From Holophagales bacterium (GTDB lineage Bacteria > Acidobacteriota > Thermoanaerobaculia > UBA5066), in contig JADJZB010000021.1 in assembly GCA_016719485.1 (NCBI GenBank), forward strand, positions 310,001 to 374,000: a stretch of DNA of 64,000 bases, in the 5' to 3' direction. A program made the position numbers and the translations under genes. Shown here piece after piece: positions 16,517-25,129 of the stretch. Under the pieces are notes generated by a model. That model ran no database searches. It saw only the letters and a program-made list of their open reading frames with translations, and had not been told where the DNA came from. Position 1 is the stretch's first letter. Every line of letters starts with the position of its first letter.

Positions 16517-18001
16517 CTAGGGATTCGGTGCCGGCTCGAGCGGCGGGGGGGGCGCGATCGCCCCTTCGGCGACGACGATTTCCAGCCGCCGGTTTGCCGT
16601 GCGCCCTTCGGCGGTCGCGTTCGAGGCGACGGGGCGGTCCGCGCCGTAGCCCTCGAAAGCGATCCTCTCGCCCGCGACACCCTGCTCCCGGAGGAGGTCG
16701 GCGACGGTGCGCGCCCGCTCGTCGGCGAGCTTTCGGGCGGCCTGGACGTTCTTCGTCGGCTCGGAGTGCCCCTCGACGCGCACGTTCTTCTCCGGGACCA
16801 TCAGGAGAATCCCGGCGAGCGTCCCGATCGCCGTGCGGCCTGCCGCCGTCAGGGCCGATCGGCCGGCCTCGAACGAAGCCCCGGGGATGACGACGACGAG
16901 GCCGCGGGGCGTCTCCTCCGTCGTGGCGACCTTTCCGAGCGCGTCAGCGAGCCGGCCCGCGAGGACCTCGCGCTCCCGTCCGAGCTCCTCCTGCCGGCCC
17001 GCGAGGGCGAGCCTCTCCGCCTCGAGCTGTGCCGTCGCGGCGGCGAGCGCGGCGTTGGCCAGGCGCGTCCGCTCCTGGTCGCGGAGGGCCTGCTGGCGAA
17101 GGTCCTCGACCTCGGCGAGCGTCGCTTCGGCCTGCCGTCGTCTTTCGGCCTCGTCGGCAGAGCGGTCGCGTTCCGCGGCTTCCTTTGCCTTCCGTTCCGC
17201 CTCGAGCCGCGCCGCCTCCTCGGCGGCGCGGCGCTTCTCGGCCTCGCGAAGCGCCTCCGACGCGTAGAAGGCCGCCCGGCGCGCCTCCTCGGCCGGCGCC
17301 TTCGCGCCCTCGCGGACCCAGGACGCTTCCGCTCGGCCGAGCGCCGCGCGGGCATCGGGAAGCGCGCGCAGCTCGCGATCACCTTTCGCAGCTTCGGCGA
17401 GGGCGACGAGCGTGCGCGCCTTCACGAGCTCGACGGGCTCGGGCTGCGTCCACTCGAGGGTGGCGATCGTCGCGTTCCGGGGCTTCGCGCTTCCGGAAAG
17501 GCCTGCGTGAGTGAACGGCTCGCTGCGCGCTTTCCGTGGATCCGGGGCCCCGCCGGTGAAGAGGACGACGTCGGACGGGAGGGCGAGCCCGGGAACGGTC
17601 TCGGCCGTGACGAGGAGCCCGAACGCCTTCCGTGCGGATGTGAGCGTCGTCTCGCCTTTCGCCTCCACGACGCCGAGCTCGCCGAGGCTCTCGACGGTCC
17701 CGTCCCTGGCCACCGCCCACGCGACGTACGTCGTCACGTTGCCGCCGAAGAGGATCGCGGGCTTCATCTTCCGCCACGCGAACACCACGCGCGTCCGGTC
17801 GCCGTCGGGGCGGACCTCGGCCTCGAGAGTCGCCCCCGCGGGGGCCCGGACGGTCGCGACGAAGGGGATGTCGACCGCCGACTTTCCGTCGAACACGACC
17901 TCGTTCAGCCGCACCTCGGCCGCGCGCGCGACCGGAGGAAGACCGAGTGCGAGGGCGGCGAGGAGCACGGCCGGCCGGGCGGCCCGCGGTGCCATGCTCA
18001 T
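16517..18001 (-). CDS. OmpA-family outer-membrane/peptidoglycan-binding protein with coiled coil
   Basis: A 494-residue envelope protein. It begins with a signal peptide (cleavage after ARA, about residue 27), then a beta-rich N-terminal region of unknown fold. A long Ala/Glu/Arg coiled coil follows (about 215-350; EARRAAFYASEALREAEKRRAAEEAARLEAERKA in part). The C-terminal OmpA domain (about 365-480) has SALTAAGRTAIGTLA, VEGHSEPTKN and RANRRLEI-type motifs that bind diaminopimelate in peptidoglycan. The end is a proline-rich tail. Its ATG at 18001 overlaps the kdsA stop by four bases, so it is coupled to Kdo synthesis and may tether the outer membrane. Confidence 0.88.
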   Translation of the reverse strand: MSMAPRAARPAVLLAALALGLPPVARAAEVRLNEVVFDGKSAVDIPFVATVRAPAGATLEAEVRPDGDRTRVVFAWRKMKPAILFGGNVTTYVAWAVARDGTVESLGELGVVEAKGETTLTSARKAFGLLVTAETVPGLALPSDVVLFTGGAPDPRKARSEPFTHAGLSGSAKPRNATIATLEWTQPEPVELVKARTLVALAEAAKGDRELRALPDARAALGRAEASWVREGAKAPAEEARRAAFYASEALREAEKRRAAEEAARLEAERKAKEAAERDRSADEAERRRQAEATLAEVEDLRQQALRDQERTRLANAALAAATAQLEAERLALAGRQEELGREREVLAGRLADALGKVATTEETPRGLVVVIPGASFEAGRSALTAAGRTAIGTLAGILLMVPEKNVRVEGHSEPTKNVQAARKLADERARTVADLLREQGVAGERIAFEGYGADRPVASNATAEGRTANRRLEIVVAEGAIAPPPPLEPAPNP

Positions 18002-18837
18002 CCCTCCGTCTCGCGGCGCAAGGCGTCGAACTTCAGGAGGTCCGAGAGGAACTTCGGGAGCTCGGCCAGCGGGAGCTGCGTCGCGCGGTCGGACTTGGCG
18101 TTCGCCGGGTCGTCGTGCACTTCGAGGAAGTAGCCGTCGACGCCGACCGAGGCGGCGGCCCGGGCGAGTGCCGGAGCGTACTGGCGGGCCCCGCCGGTCT
18201 CCTTCCCGAGGCCACCGGGGAGCTGGAGCGAGTGGGTGGCGTCGTAGATGACCGGCGCGCCGAGGGATCGCATCATCGGCAGGCCGCGGAAGTCGACGAC
18301 GAGGTTGTGGTAGCCGAACGTCGTCCCGCGTTCGGTCAGGAGGACGTTCGAGTTCCCGGCGCCGCGGCACTTGGCGACGATCTGCGCGCAGTCGTCGGGG
18401 GCGAGGAACTGCCCCTTCTTCACGTTGACGGCACGGCCCGTCCTGGCCGCGGCAACGATCAGGTCGGTCTGCCGGCAGAGGAAGGCGGGGACCTGGAGGA
18501 CGTCGGCGACCTCGGCGGCCACCTCGCACTGCTCGACCTCGTGGATGTCGGTGAGGATCGGCAGGTCGAGCTTCTCTTTCACGGTCGAGAGGATGTCGAG
18601 CCCCTTCTCGATGCCGGGGCCGCGGAACGCATCGCCCGCCGAGCGGTTCGCCTTGTCGAACGACGCCTTGAAGACGAGGCGGTCGGCGACGCCGAGCTCT
18701 TCGAAGACGGCCTTGACCGCCTTCGCCATCTTCAGGGTGTGGGCGCGCGATTCGATGACGCAGGGCCCCGCGAAGAAGACGGGGCGGCAGCGGTCGCCGG
18801 CGGAGAGGTAGGGGGTGATCGATGCGTGGACGGCCAT
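17998..18837 (-). CDS. kdsA: Kdo-8-phosphate synthase KdsA
   Basis: A 279-residue TIM-barrel aldolase that condenses arabinose-5-phosphate with phosphoenolpyruvate to Kdo-8-phosphate. Signature segments are FFAGPCVIESRAHTLK, VFKASFDKANRSA, ILTDIHEVEQCEVAAEVADVLQVPAFLCRQTDL, VNVKKGQFLAP, ERGTTFGYHNLVVDFR and DATHSLQLPGG. The Cys near residue 25 (AGPCV) marks the metal-binding class in which Cys, His, Glu and Asp coordinate a divalent ion; the non-metal class has Asn there. The ATG at 18837 was chosen because homology starts directly after it. The gene is divergent from tkt. Confidence 0.96.
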   Translation of the reverse strand: MAVHASITPYLSAGDRCRPVFFAGPCVIESRAHTLKMAKAVKAVFEELGVADRLVFKASFDKANRSAGDAFRGPGIEKGLDILSTVKEKLDLPILTDIHEVEQCEVAAEVADVLQVPAFLCRQTDLIVAAARTGRAVNVKKGQFLAPDDCAQIVAKCRGAGNSNVLLTERGTTFGYHNLVVDFRGLPMMRSLGAPVIYDATHSLQLPGGLGKETGGARQYAPALARAAASVGVDGYFLEVHDDPANAKSDRATQLPLAELPKFLSDLLKFDALRRETEG

Positions 18838-18935
18838 CCTGCCGATCGTAGCCTTTCGGGCCGGTGCCGGCGATGCTCCGGGAGCGTGGAGGGAGGGCCG
18901 CTCCATGTACCATCCGTGGCGCGAAGGAGAAGCCC

Positions 18936-20909
18936 ATGGCCGATGCCGCCCTCCGCCGCCTCGCGGCAAACACCCTCCGGACACTCGCGATGGACGGTGT
19001 CCAGAAGGCGAACTCGGGGCACCCCGGAATGCCGATGGGGATGGCCGACGTGGCCACCGTCCTCTTCACCCGGTTCCTGAGGTTCAGCCCGAAGAACCCC
19101 TCCTGGCTCGACCGCGACCGCTTCGTCCTCTCGGCCGGGCACGGCTCGATGCTCCTGTACGGCCTCCTCCACGTCTCCGGCTACGAGCTCCCGCTCGACG
19201 AGCTGAAGGCGTTCCGCCAGTGGGGGAGCCTCACCCCGGGCCACCCGGAGCACGGCCTGACGGCGGGCGTCGAGATGACGACCGGGCCGCTCGGGCAGGG
19301 AGTCTCGACGGCCGTCGGCCTCGCCCTCGCCGAGCGGATGCTCGCGGCCCGGTTCAACCGTCCGGAGAACGAGATCGTCGATCACTTCACATACGTGATC
19401 GCGAGCGACGGCGACCTGATGGAAGGGGTCTCCCACGAGGCGTGCGCGCTCGCGGGGCACCTCGGCCTGTCGAAGCTCGTCGTCCTCTACGACGACAACC
19501 ACATCTCCATCGACGGCCCCACGTCCCTCTCCTTCTCCGAGGACGTTCCGGCCCGCTTCGCCGCCTACGGCTGGCACGTCCAGCGCGTCGACGGGCACGA
19601 CCCCGACGCCGTCGAGGCGGCGATCGCGGCGGCGAAGGCGGAGGTCCTGAAGCCCTCGCTCGTCGCCTGCCGGACGCACATCGGTTTCGGGAGCCCGAAC
19701 CGTCAGGACACGAGCAAGGCCCACGGCGAGCCTCTCGGGCCCGACGAGGTGAGGCTCACGAAGGAGAAGCTCGGCTGGCCTGCCGACGCGCAGTTCCTCG
19801 TTCCCGACGAGGTCCGCGCGTTCTTCGGCGAGGCGGCCTCGCGTGGAGCGGCCGAGGAAGGGATGTGGAACGCCCGGCTCTCGGCGTACCGCGCCGAGCA
19901 CCCCTCCCTCGCGACGCAGCTCGACCTCTTCCTCTCGGGCTCGCTTCCCGAGGGCTGGGAAGCGAAGCTGCCGGCTTTCGCGGCCGACAAGCCGCTCGCC
20001 ACGCGCCAGGCCTCGGGCGCGGTCCTCGACGCGCTCGTCCCGGCCATCCCGACGCTCGCGGGCGGCTCGGCCGACCTGACGCCGTCCAACAACACGCGAG
20101 CGAAGACCGCCGTCGACGTGAAGGCCGGCGACTTCGCGGGCTCCTACCTGCGCTTCGGCATCCGCGAGCACGGCATGGGCGCCATCCTGAACGGGCTCGC
20201 GCTCCACGGCTTCCGGCCGTTCGGCGGCACGTTCCTCGTCTTCTCCGACTACATGAAGGGGGCGATCCGCCTCGCGGCGCTCATGGAGCAGCCGGTCGTC
20301 TACGTCTTCACGCACGACTCGATCGGCCTCGGCGAGGACGGCCCGACGCACCAGCCGGTCGAGCAGCTCGCGGCGCTCCGCGCGACGCCCCACCTCGTCG
20401 TCTACCGCCCCGCCGACGCGAACGAGACCGCCGCCGGCTGGCGCGTCGCCCTCGGAAGAGATCACGGTCCGACGGCCCTCGTCCTGACACGGCAGGCGCT
20501 CCCGATCCTCCCCCCGACCGACGCGGCCCTGCGCGGTGGCTACGTCGTCTCCGACGCGGAGAAGTTCAAGGCGATCCTGATCGGCTCCGGCTCCGAGCTG
20601 CACCTCGCGCTCGCCGCGCAGAAGCTCCTCGCGGCGGAAGGGATCCCGGTCCGCGTCGTCTCGATGCCCTCGCTCGAGCTCTTCCTGGCGCAGGACGAGG
20701 CGTGGCGCGACTCCGTCCTGCCGCTCTCCTGCCGCGCCCGGGTCGCGGTGGAAGCCGCCGCCACACTTTCGTGGACCGGGATCGTCGGTCTCGACGGAAC
20801 CGTCGTCGGCCTCGACCGCTTCGGCGCCTCCGCCCCCTTCCAGACCGTCTACGAAAAGCTCGGACTCACCGCAGAGGCCGTTGCCGCAGCTGCCCGCAAG
20901 CTCGTCTGA
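18936..20909 (+). CDS. tkt: Transketolase
   Basis: A 657-residue thiamine-diphosphate enzyme of the pentose-phosphate and Calvin-type pathways, normal in length. Visible landmarks: N-terminal ANSGHPGMPMG, the HGSMLLYGLLH loop, the cofactor motif SDGDLMEG through DDNHISIDG, the pyrimidine domain with GIREHGMG and DSIGLGEDGPTHQP, and a C-terminal transketolase domain. The start at 18936 has the Shine-Dalgarno GAAGGAGA; an in-frame ATG at 18864 is less likely. Divergent from kdsA, it also supplies the sugar-phosphate pool (ribulose-5-phosphate) from which Kdo is made. Confidence 0.97.
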   Translation: MADAALRRLAANTLRTLAMDGVQKANSGHPGMPMGMADVATVLFTRFLRFSPKNPSWLDRDRFVLSAGHGSMLLYGLLHVSGYELPLDELKAFRQWGSLTPGHPEHGLTAGVEMTTGPLGQGVSTAVGLALAERMLAARFNRPENEIVDHFTYVIASDGDLMEGVSHEACALAGHLGLSKLVVLYDDNHISIDGPTSLSFSEDVPARFAAYGWHVQRVDGHDPDAVEAAIAAAKAEVLKPSLVACRTHIGFGSPNRQDTSKAHGEPLGPDEVRLTKEKLGWPADAQFLVPDEVRAFFGEAASRGAAEEGMWNARLSAYRAEHPSLATQLDLFLSGSLPEGWEAKLPAFAADKPLATRQASGAVLDALVPAIPTLAGGSADLTPSNNTRAKTAVDVKAGDFAGSYLRFGIREHGMGAILNGLALHGFRPFGGTFLVFSDYMKGAIRLAALMEQPVVYVFTHDSIGLGEDGPTHQPVEQLAALRATPHLVVYRPADANETAAGWRVALGRDHGPTALVLTRQALPILPPTDAALRGGYVVSDAEKFKAILIGSGSELHLALAAQKLLAAEGIPVRVVSMPSLELFLAQDEAWRDSVLPLSCRARVAVEAAATLSWTGIVGLDGTVVGLDRFGASAPFQTVYEKLGLTAEAVAAAARKLV

Positions 20910-20922
20910 ACGGCCCCTTTCC

Positions 20923-21789
20923 CTATCTCCCTCGGAAGAAGGAGATCAGCTCGCTGTTCACGGCGGTCGCCGCGTCAGCCGGGAGCCAGTGGCTGGCGTC
21001 GAGGCGGACGACGCGGAGGTCGGGGACGAGGGCTTCGAGGCCGTCGAGGAGCTCGGGCCCGAGATAGCGGTCCTTCTCGCCCCAGAGGACGAGCGTGGGG
21101 ACTCCGTCGAGGGAACGCCGGAGGCCCGGAATCCGCGTGCCGGTGCGAAAGGCGGCGCGGTAGTAGTTGATCGCCGCCGTCGCCGCACCGGGGACGAGGA
21201 ACGCCTCTCGGTAAGCCTCGATCTCATCTGGCGAGAACGCCCCGAAGGTGACCGGGTCGCGGCGGAGCATCCCCTTCAGGAAGCCGGCGCGGCGCCGAAG
21301 GAGGGAGCGCTCCGGGAAGTACGGGAGCTGGAAGAAGAAGACGTAGGACGAGCGCTTCGCCTGTGCGAAGGTCGCGAGCTTCTGTCGGAAGAGGATCGGG
21401 TGCGGGGCGTTGAGGATCGCGAGCTTCTCGACGAGGCCGGGGTGGAGCGCGGGAACGCACCAGGCGATGGCCCCGCCCCAGTCGTGGCCGACGAGGAAGG
21501 TCCTCTGGTAGCCGAGATGCCGGACGAGGTTCGCGACGTCCCCGGCGAGGAGCTCCATCCGGTAGCTCGAGACGCCCTTCGGCTTCTCGGAGAGGTTGTA
21601 GCCGCGCAGGTCGGGGGCGACGACCCTGAACCCGGCCGAGGCGAGCGCGGGAACCTGGTGCCGCCAGGCCAGCCAGTGCTCCGGGAAGCCGTGGAGGAGA
21701 AGGACGAGAGGGCCTTCGCCCGCTTCGACCCAGTGGAGGCGGAGGCCGCCGACAGCTTCATCGCGGTGGGTCCAGGGTTCCTTCGGCAT
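20923..21789 (-). CDS. Alpha/beta-fold hydrolase, epoxide-hydrolase type
   Basis: A 288-residue alpha/beta hydrolase. The oxyanion motif is HGFPE (33-37) and the nucleophile is Asp103 in GHDWGG, which marks epoxide hydrolases and haloalkane dehalogenases. The acid is Asp240 (GEKD) and the base His267 (DASHW). Tyrosines in the cap (149, 157 and the YY at 209-210) could activate an epoxide oxygen, favouring epoxide hydrolase over dehalogenase. The substrate is unknown. It converges on tkt with a 13-bp gap and is followed upstream on the same strand by a phosphatase gene seven bases away, so the pair is probably an operon. Confidence 0.88.
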   Translation of the reverse strand: MPKEPWTHRDEAVGGLRLHWVEAGEGPLVLLLHGFPEHWLAWRHQVPALASAGFRVVAPDLRGYNLSEKPKGVSSYRMELLAGDVANLVRHLGYQRTFLVGHDWGGAIAWCVPALHPGLVEKLAILNAPHPILFRQKLATFAQAKRSSYVFFFQLPYFPERSLLRRRAGFLKGMLRRDPVTFGAFSPDEIEAYREAFLVPGAATAAINYYRAAFRTGTRIPGLRRSLDGVPTLVLWGEKDRYLGPELLDGLEALVPDLRVVRLDASHWLPADAATAVNSELISFFRGR

Positions 21790-21796
21790 GTGCGTG

Positions 21797-22285
21797 TCAG
21801 ACGGTCGGCGCCGTGGGCTCTTCGTTTCCCGGCGGGGCGATGTCGGTCGCCGATGGGTTCCGTCCCGCGGGGAGGCTCTCCAGGTAGGCCTCGAAGGTCT
21901 CGTTGAAGAGCGCCCCCGGCCGCCGGCTCCGGATCCGCGCGACGGCTTCGGAACCGGAGAGGCCGCGCTGGACGAGGATCACCCCCGCGACGAGGGCAGA
22001 CCGGTTGAAGCCCATTCCGCAGTGGGAAAGGACCTTCTGTCCGCTTTCGAGGAGACGCGTCCCGAGCGAGCAGACGGCGTCGAGACGGGCGAGGTCGGGA
22101 AGATCCTCGTCGAAGATGGGGAAGTAGACGTAGAGCATGTGGCCCGGAAGGCTCGGGACGCCGTGGTCCACTTCGCCGTCGAGGTCGATGATGCAGCCGA
22201 TCCGGTTGGCGTGGACCGGGCTCCAGTCGTCGATGGCTGGCGAGATGAAGAGCGTCTCGGCGTCGTCGATCGGATAGAGCTGCAT
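21797..22285 (-). CDS. Dual-specificity/tyrosine phosphatase-like protein
   Basis: A 162-residue protein with the cysteine-phosphatase P-loop HCGMGFNRS (88-96), giving Cys89 as nucleophile and Arg95 as phosphate ligand in the CX5R pattern. The general-acid loop is probably FPIFDEDLPD (about 55-64). Size and layout match small dual-specificity phosphatases acting on phosphotyrosine, phospho-Ser/Thr, RNA or inositide substrates; the substrate cannot be told from sequence. The C-terminal 25 residues are low complexity. It lies just upstream of the hydrolase gene on the same strand. Confidence 0.85.
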   Translation of the reverse strand: MQLYPIDDAETLFISPAIDDWSPVHANRIGCIIDLDGEVDHGVPSLPGHMLYVYFPIFDEDLPDLARLDAVCSLGTRLLESGQKVLSHCGMGFNRSALVAGVILVQRGLSGSEAVARIRSRRPGALFNETFEAYLESLPAGRNPSATDIAPPGNEEPTAPTV

Positions 22286-22375
22286 GGTCGTGCCGACTCT
22301 ACCTCGCGCCCGGACCGAGGGAGAGGGGAAACGAACGCCCCCTTTTCCGAACCGGGCGCCGGGCTCGGCTTCCGG

Positions 22376-22585
22376 TCAGCTGTCGGCCGACTCGTAGTGG
22401 ACGAGACGCCTCGAGCGGTCCGTCGGGAAGACGAGAACGCGCCGGACGACCCTGCGACCGGCTTCCCCCTGGAAGAGGAAGGTGTCGCCGGCGGTGAACG
22501 CTCCGGCCGGTGCGGCGAGGTTGCCCCAGCGCTCTCCGGCCTCTCCGTGGCGCAGGGAAGGGTCAACGGTGCGGGGCGTCGTCAC
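22376..22585 (-). CDS. Small hypothetical protein downstream of pyrG
   Basis: A possible 69-residue protein starting at GTG 22585, 11 bp after the pyrG stop. It is basic, with a beta-rich core (GAFTAGDTFLFQGEAGRRVVRRVLVFPTD) and no Cys or signal peptide. I do not recognise a family. Support comes from its position directly behind pyrG, codon positions rich in G/C at the third base, and the absence of any other gene in the gap. The lack of a clear Shine-Dalgarno argues for caution. Confidence 0.45.
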   Translation of the reverse strand: MTTPRTVDPSLRHGEAGERWGNLAAPAGAFTAGDTFLFQGEAGRRVVRRVLVFPTDRSRRLVHYESADS

Positions 22586-22596
22586 GGCGGATCCGG

Positions 22597-24288
22597 TCAG
22601 GCCGTCTGGCCGTTCGGCGGGGGAAGGTTCGCGGGGACGGCGACGGGCGGGTCGAGCGAGGCCGTCTTCTGCGCGACGCCTTCCTTTCGCGCGGCCTGGT
22701 GGGCGCGGGCGGCCCTCACGAAGTCCCTGAAGAGGGGGTGTGCCGCGGTCGGCTTCGACTTGAACTCGGGGTGGAACTGGCACCCGAGGAACCAGGGGTG
22801 GTCCGGGAGCTCGACCATCTCGACGAACTTCCGGTCGGGCGATACGCCGGTGACGGCCAGCCCCGCCTCGCGAAGGATGGGAAGGAACTCCTGGTTGACC
22901 TCGTAGCGGTGGCGGTGCCGCTCGTGGATGAGCGTCTCGCCGTAGGCGCGGCGGGCCGTGGAGCCGTCGGCCAGCTCGCACGGGTACTTGCCGAGGCGCA
23001 TCGTCCCGCCGAGCGCCTCGATGCCGATGAGGTCTCGCAGCTTGTAGATGACCTTGTGCGGCGCGTTCGCGTCGAACTCCGTGGAGTTCGCGTTCGCCAG
23101 GCCGCAGACGTTCCGCGCGAACTCGATGACGGCGCACTGCATCCCGAGGCAGATGCCGAAGAAGGGGACCTTCGTCTCCCGGGCATAGCGGATGGCGCGG
23201 AGCATCCCCTCGATGCCGCGGCGGCCGAAGCCGCCCGGGACGAGGATGGCGTCGGCCTGGGAGAGCGTCTCGGGGTAGCCGGTCGTCTCGAGGTCCTCGG
23301 AGTCGACGTACTCGAGCCGGACCTTGACGTTGTTGGCGATGCCGCCGTGGTGGAGCGCCTCGTTGAGCGACTTGTACGAGTCGCCGAGCGCGACGTACTT
23401 GCCGACGATCGCGATCGTCACCTCGCCGGCGGGGTTCTTCCAGCGGTTGACGATCTGGTCCCAGCGCGTGAGGTCGCGCTCGGAGTGGGGGAGCGAGAGG
23501 TAGTCGAGGACGATCTGGTCGAGCCCCTCGCGGGCGAAGGCGAGCGGGCACTCGTAGATCGTCGCGACGTCGCGCGCCGTGATGACCGCGGGCTCGTCGA
23601 CGTTGCAGAAGAGGGCAATCTTCTTCTTCATCTCCTCCGGGATCGCGCGGTCCGCGCGGCAGAGGAGGATGTCGGGCTTGATGCCGATGGAGAGGAGCTC
23701 CTTGACGGAGTGCTGGGTCGGCTTCGTCTTCAGCTCGTCGGAGGCGGCGATGTAGGGGACGAGCGTGACGTGGATGTTGAGCGCGTTGCCGCGGCCGACG
23801 TCCTTGCGGAACTGGCGGATCGCCTCGAGGAACGGGAGCGACTCGATGTCGCCGACGGTGCCCCCGATCTCGACGATGACGACGTCGTTGTCGGCCGAGA
23901 CGCGGCGGATGCAGTCCTTGATCTCGTCGGTGACGTGGGGGATGACCTGGACGGTCTTGCCGAGGTAGTCGCCGCGCCGCTCCTTCTCGATGACGGTCTG
24001 GTAGATCTTCCCGGCCGTGATGCTGTTCGCCTTGCCCGTGACGGCGGAGGTGAAGCGCTCGTAGTGCCCGAGGTCGAGGTCGGTCTCGGCGCCGTCGTCG
24101 GTGACGAAGACCTCGCCGTGCTGGAACGGCGACATCGTCCCCGGGTCGACGTTGAGGTAGGGGTCGAGCTTCTGGAGGGTGACCTTGAAGCCTCGGGCCT
24201 CGAGGAGGGCCGCAAGCGACGCCCCCGCGATCCCCTTCCCCAGGCCAGACACGACCCCTCCCGTGATGAAAACGTACTTCGTGCTCAT
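22597..24288 (-). CDS. pyrG: CTP synthase
   Basis: A 563-residue enzyme that converts UTP to CTP using glutamine. The N-terminal amidoligase domain (1-270) has TKYVFITGGVVSGLGKG, the DPYLNVDPGTMSPFQHGEVFVTDDGAETDLDLGHYERF region and EIGGTVGDIES. The C-terminal class-I glutaminase has the nucleophile in GICLGMQ (near residue 380) and the His-Glu pair in the HPEFKSKP segment. Product CTP is the co-substrate for the adjacent kdsB, whose stop overlaps the pyrG start by four bases (ATGA). The genes are therefore coupled and functionally matched: kdsB consumes CTP to activate Kdo. Confidence 0.97.
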   Translation of the reverse strand: MSTKYVFITGGVVSGLGKGIAGASLAALLEARGFKVTLQKLDPYLNVDPGTMSPFQHGEVFVTDDGAETDLDLGHYERFTSAVTGKANSITAGKIYQTVIEKERRGDYLGKTVQVIPHVTDEIKDCIRRVSADNDVVIVEIGGTVGDIESLPFLEAIRQFRKDVGRGNALNIHVTLVPYIAASDELKTKPTQHSVKELLSIGIKPDILLCRADRAIPEEMKKKIALFCNVDEPAVITARDVATIYECPLAFAREGLDQIVLDYLSLPHSERDLTRWDQIVNRWKNPAGEVTIAIVGKYVALGDSYKSLNEALHHGGIANNVKVRLEYVDSEDLETTGYPETLSQADAILVPGGFGRRGIEGMLRAIRYARETKVPFFGICLGMQCAVIEFARNVCGLANANSTEFDANAPHKVIYKLRDLIGIEALGGTMRLGKYPCELADGSTARRAYGETLIHERHRHRYEVNQEFLPILREAGLAVTGVSPDRKFVEMVELPDHPWFLGCQFHPEFKSKPTAAHPLFRDFVRAARAHQAARKEGVAQKTASLDPPVAVPANLPPPNGQTA

Positions 24289-25082
24289 CGCTCCCCTCCC
24301 TCCGCTCCCGCCAGGACCGTTCGGGCGGCTCCGCCCGCCACCGCTTCGTTCTCCAGGAACCGTTCCACCGCCTCCGCGTCGGCCGGCGTATCGACCCCGA
24401 TCGAGTCGCCGACGGCGGGGAGGACGGCCATGACGAGCCCGGCGGCCAGCGCGCGGAGCTGCTCGAGGCTCTCCGCCCTCTCGAGAGGGTGGGGAGGGAG
24501 GCTCGTCCAGGTGTCGAGGGCTTCCCGGCGGTAGCCGTAGAGCCCCAGGTGCTTCCAGGTCGGCAGCCCGGGCTCCGCGTTCCGCCGGAACGGGATGGGG
24601 CTCCTCGAGAAGTAGAGCGCCCTGCCGTCGTCGCCCCTGACGACCTTGACGACGTTCGGGTCGGCGATGACAGCGGGGTCGTCGATCGGCCTGGCGACGG
24701 TTGCGAGCGGGACCTCCGGGTGGTCCAGGAGGTACTCGATGACCCGGTCGATGTTCTCCGGCTCCATCAGCGGCTCGTCGCCCTGGACGTTCACGACGAT
24801 CGTGGCGTCCGTCCCCGCTACGGCAGCCCTCACCCTGTCGGTCCCCGAAGGCAGATCGGACGGGGTCATCACCGCCGTCCCCCCGGCTTCCCTCACGGCG
24901 GCCGCTATCCGCTCGTCGTCCGTGGCGACCAGCACGGCGTGGGCCCGGCGCGACTTCAGGGCCTGGCGCAGGACTCGCACGACGAGGGGCACTCCGGCGA
25001 TGGGGTGGAGGGGCTTTCCGGGGAAGCGCTGAGCGCCCATCCGCGAAGGGATCACCACGACCGCGCGTTCAGGGTGGGGCAC
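24285..25082 (-). CDS. kdsB: CMP-Kdo synthetase
   Basis: A 265-residue nucleotidyltransferase that activates Kdo as CMP-Kdo. Motifs: VVVIPSRMGAQRFPGKPLHPIAGVPLV at the N-terminus, VATDDERIAAAV, DLPSGTDRVRAA, VVNVQGDEPLMEPENID, YFSRSPIPFRR and HLGLYGYRREAL. The start is GTG at 25082, preceded by no Shine-Dalgarno but by a -10-like TACCAT five bases upstream, so the transcript may be leaderless. It leads a kdsB-pyrG unit and is divergent from the gene at 25130. It completes the Kdo set in this window. Confidence 0.95.
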   Translation of the reverse strand: MPHPERAVVVIPSRMGAQRFPGKPLHPIAGVPLVVRVLRQALKSRRAHAVLVATDDERIAAAVREAGGTAVMTPSDLPSGTDRVRAAVAGTDATIVVNVQGDEPLMEPENIDRVIEYLLDHPEVPLATVARPIDDPAVIADPNVVKVVRGDDGRALYFSRSPIPFRRNAEPGLPTWKHLGLYGYRREALDTWTSLPPHPLERAESLEQLRALAAGLVMAVLPAVGDSIGVDTPADAEAVERFLENEAVAGGAARTVLAGAEGGER

Positions 25083-25087
25083 GTCGA

Positions 25088-25122
25088 ATGGTAACCCATG
25101 CTCTCGGGTCGCCGGTTACCAT
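25088..25122. promoter_or_regulatory. Inverted repeat with mirrored -10-like hexamers between divergent genes
   Basis: A perfect 9-bp inverted repeat, ATGGTAACC at 25088-25096 and GGTTACCAT at 25114-25122, with a 17-base centre. Each arm contains TACCAT reading outward, five bases before the kdsB GTG on one side and seven before the GTG at 25130 on the other. This could be a shared operator or a back-to-back promoter for two leaderless messages. No -35 element is evident on either side. Confidence 0.5.
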
Positions 25123-25129
25123 CCTTCGG

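Noticed and set aside
22510..24534. Long open frame opposite pyrG (about 670 codons)
   Set aside because: It is antisense to the entire pyrG and kdsB genes, is dominated by Asp/Glu/Arg/Val as expected for the complement of GC-rich coding DNA, and shows no family motif.
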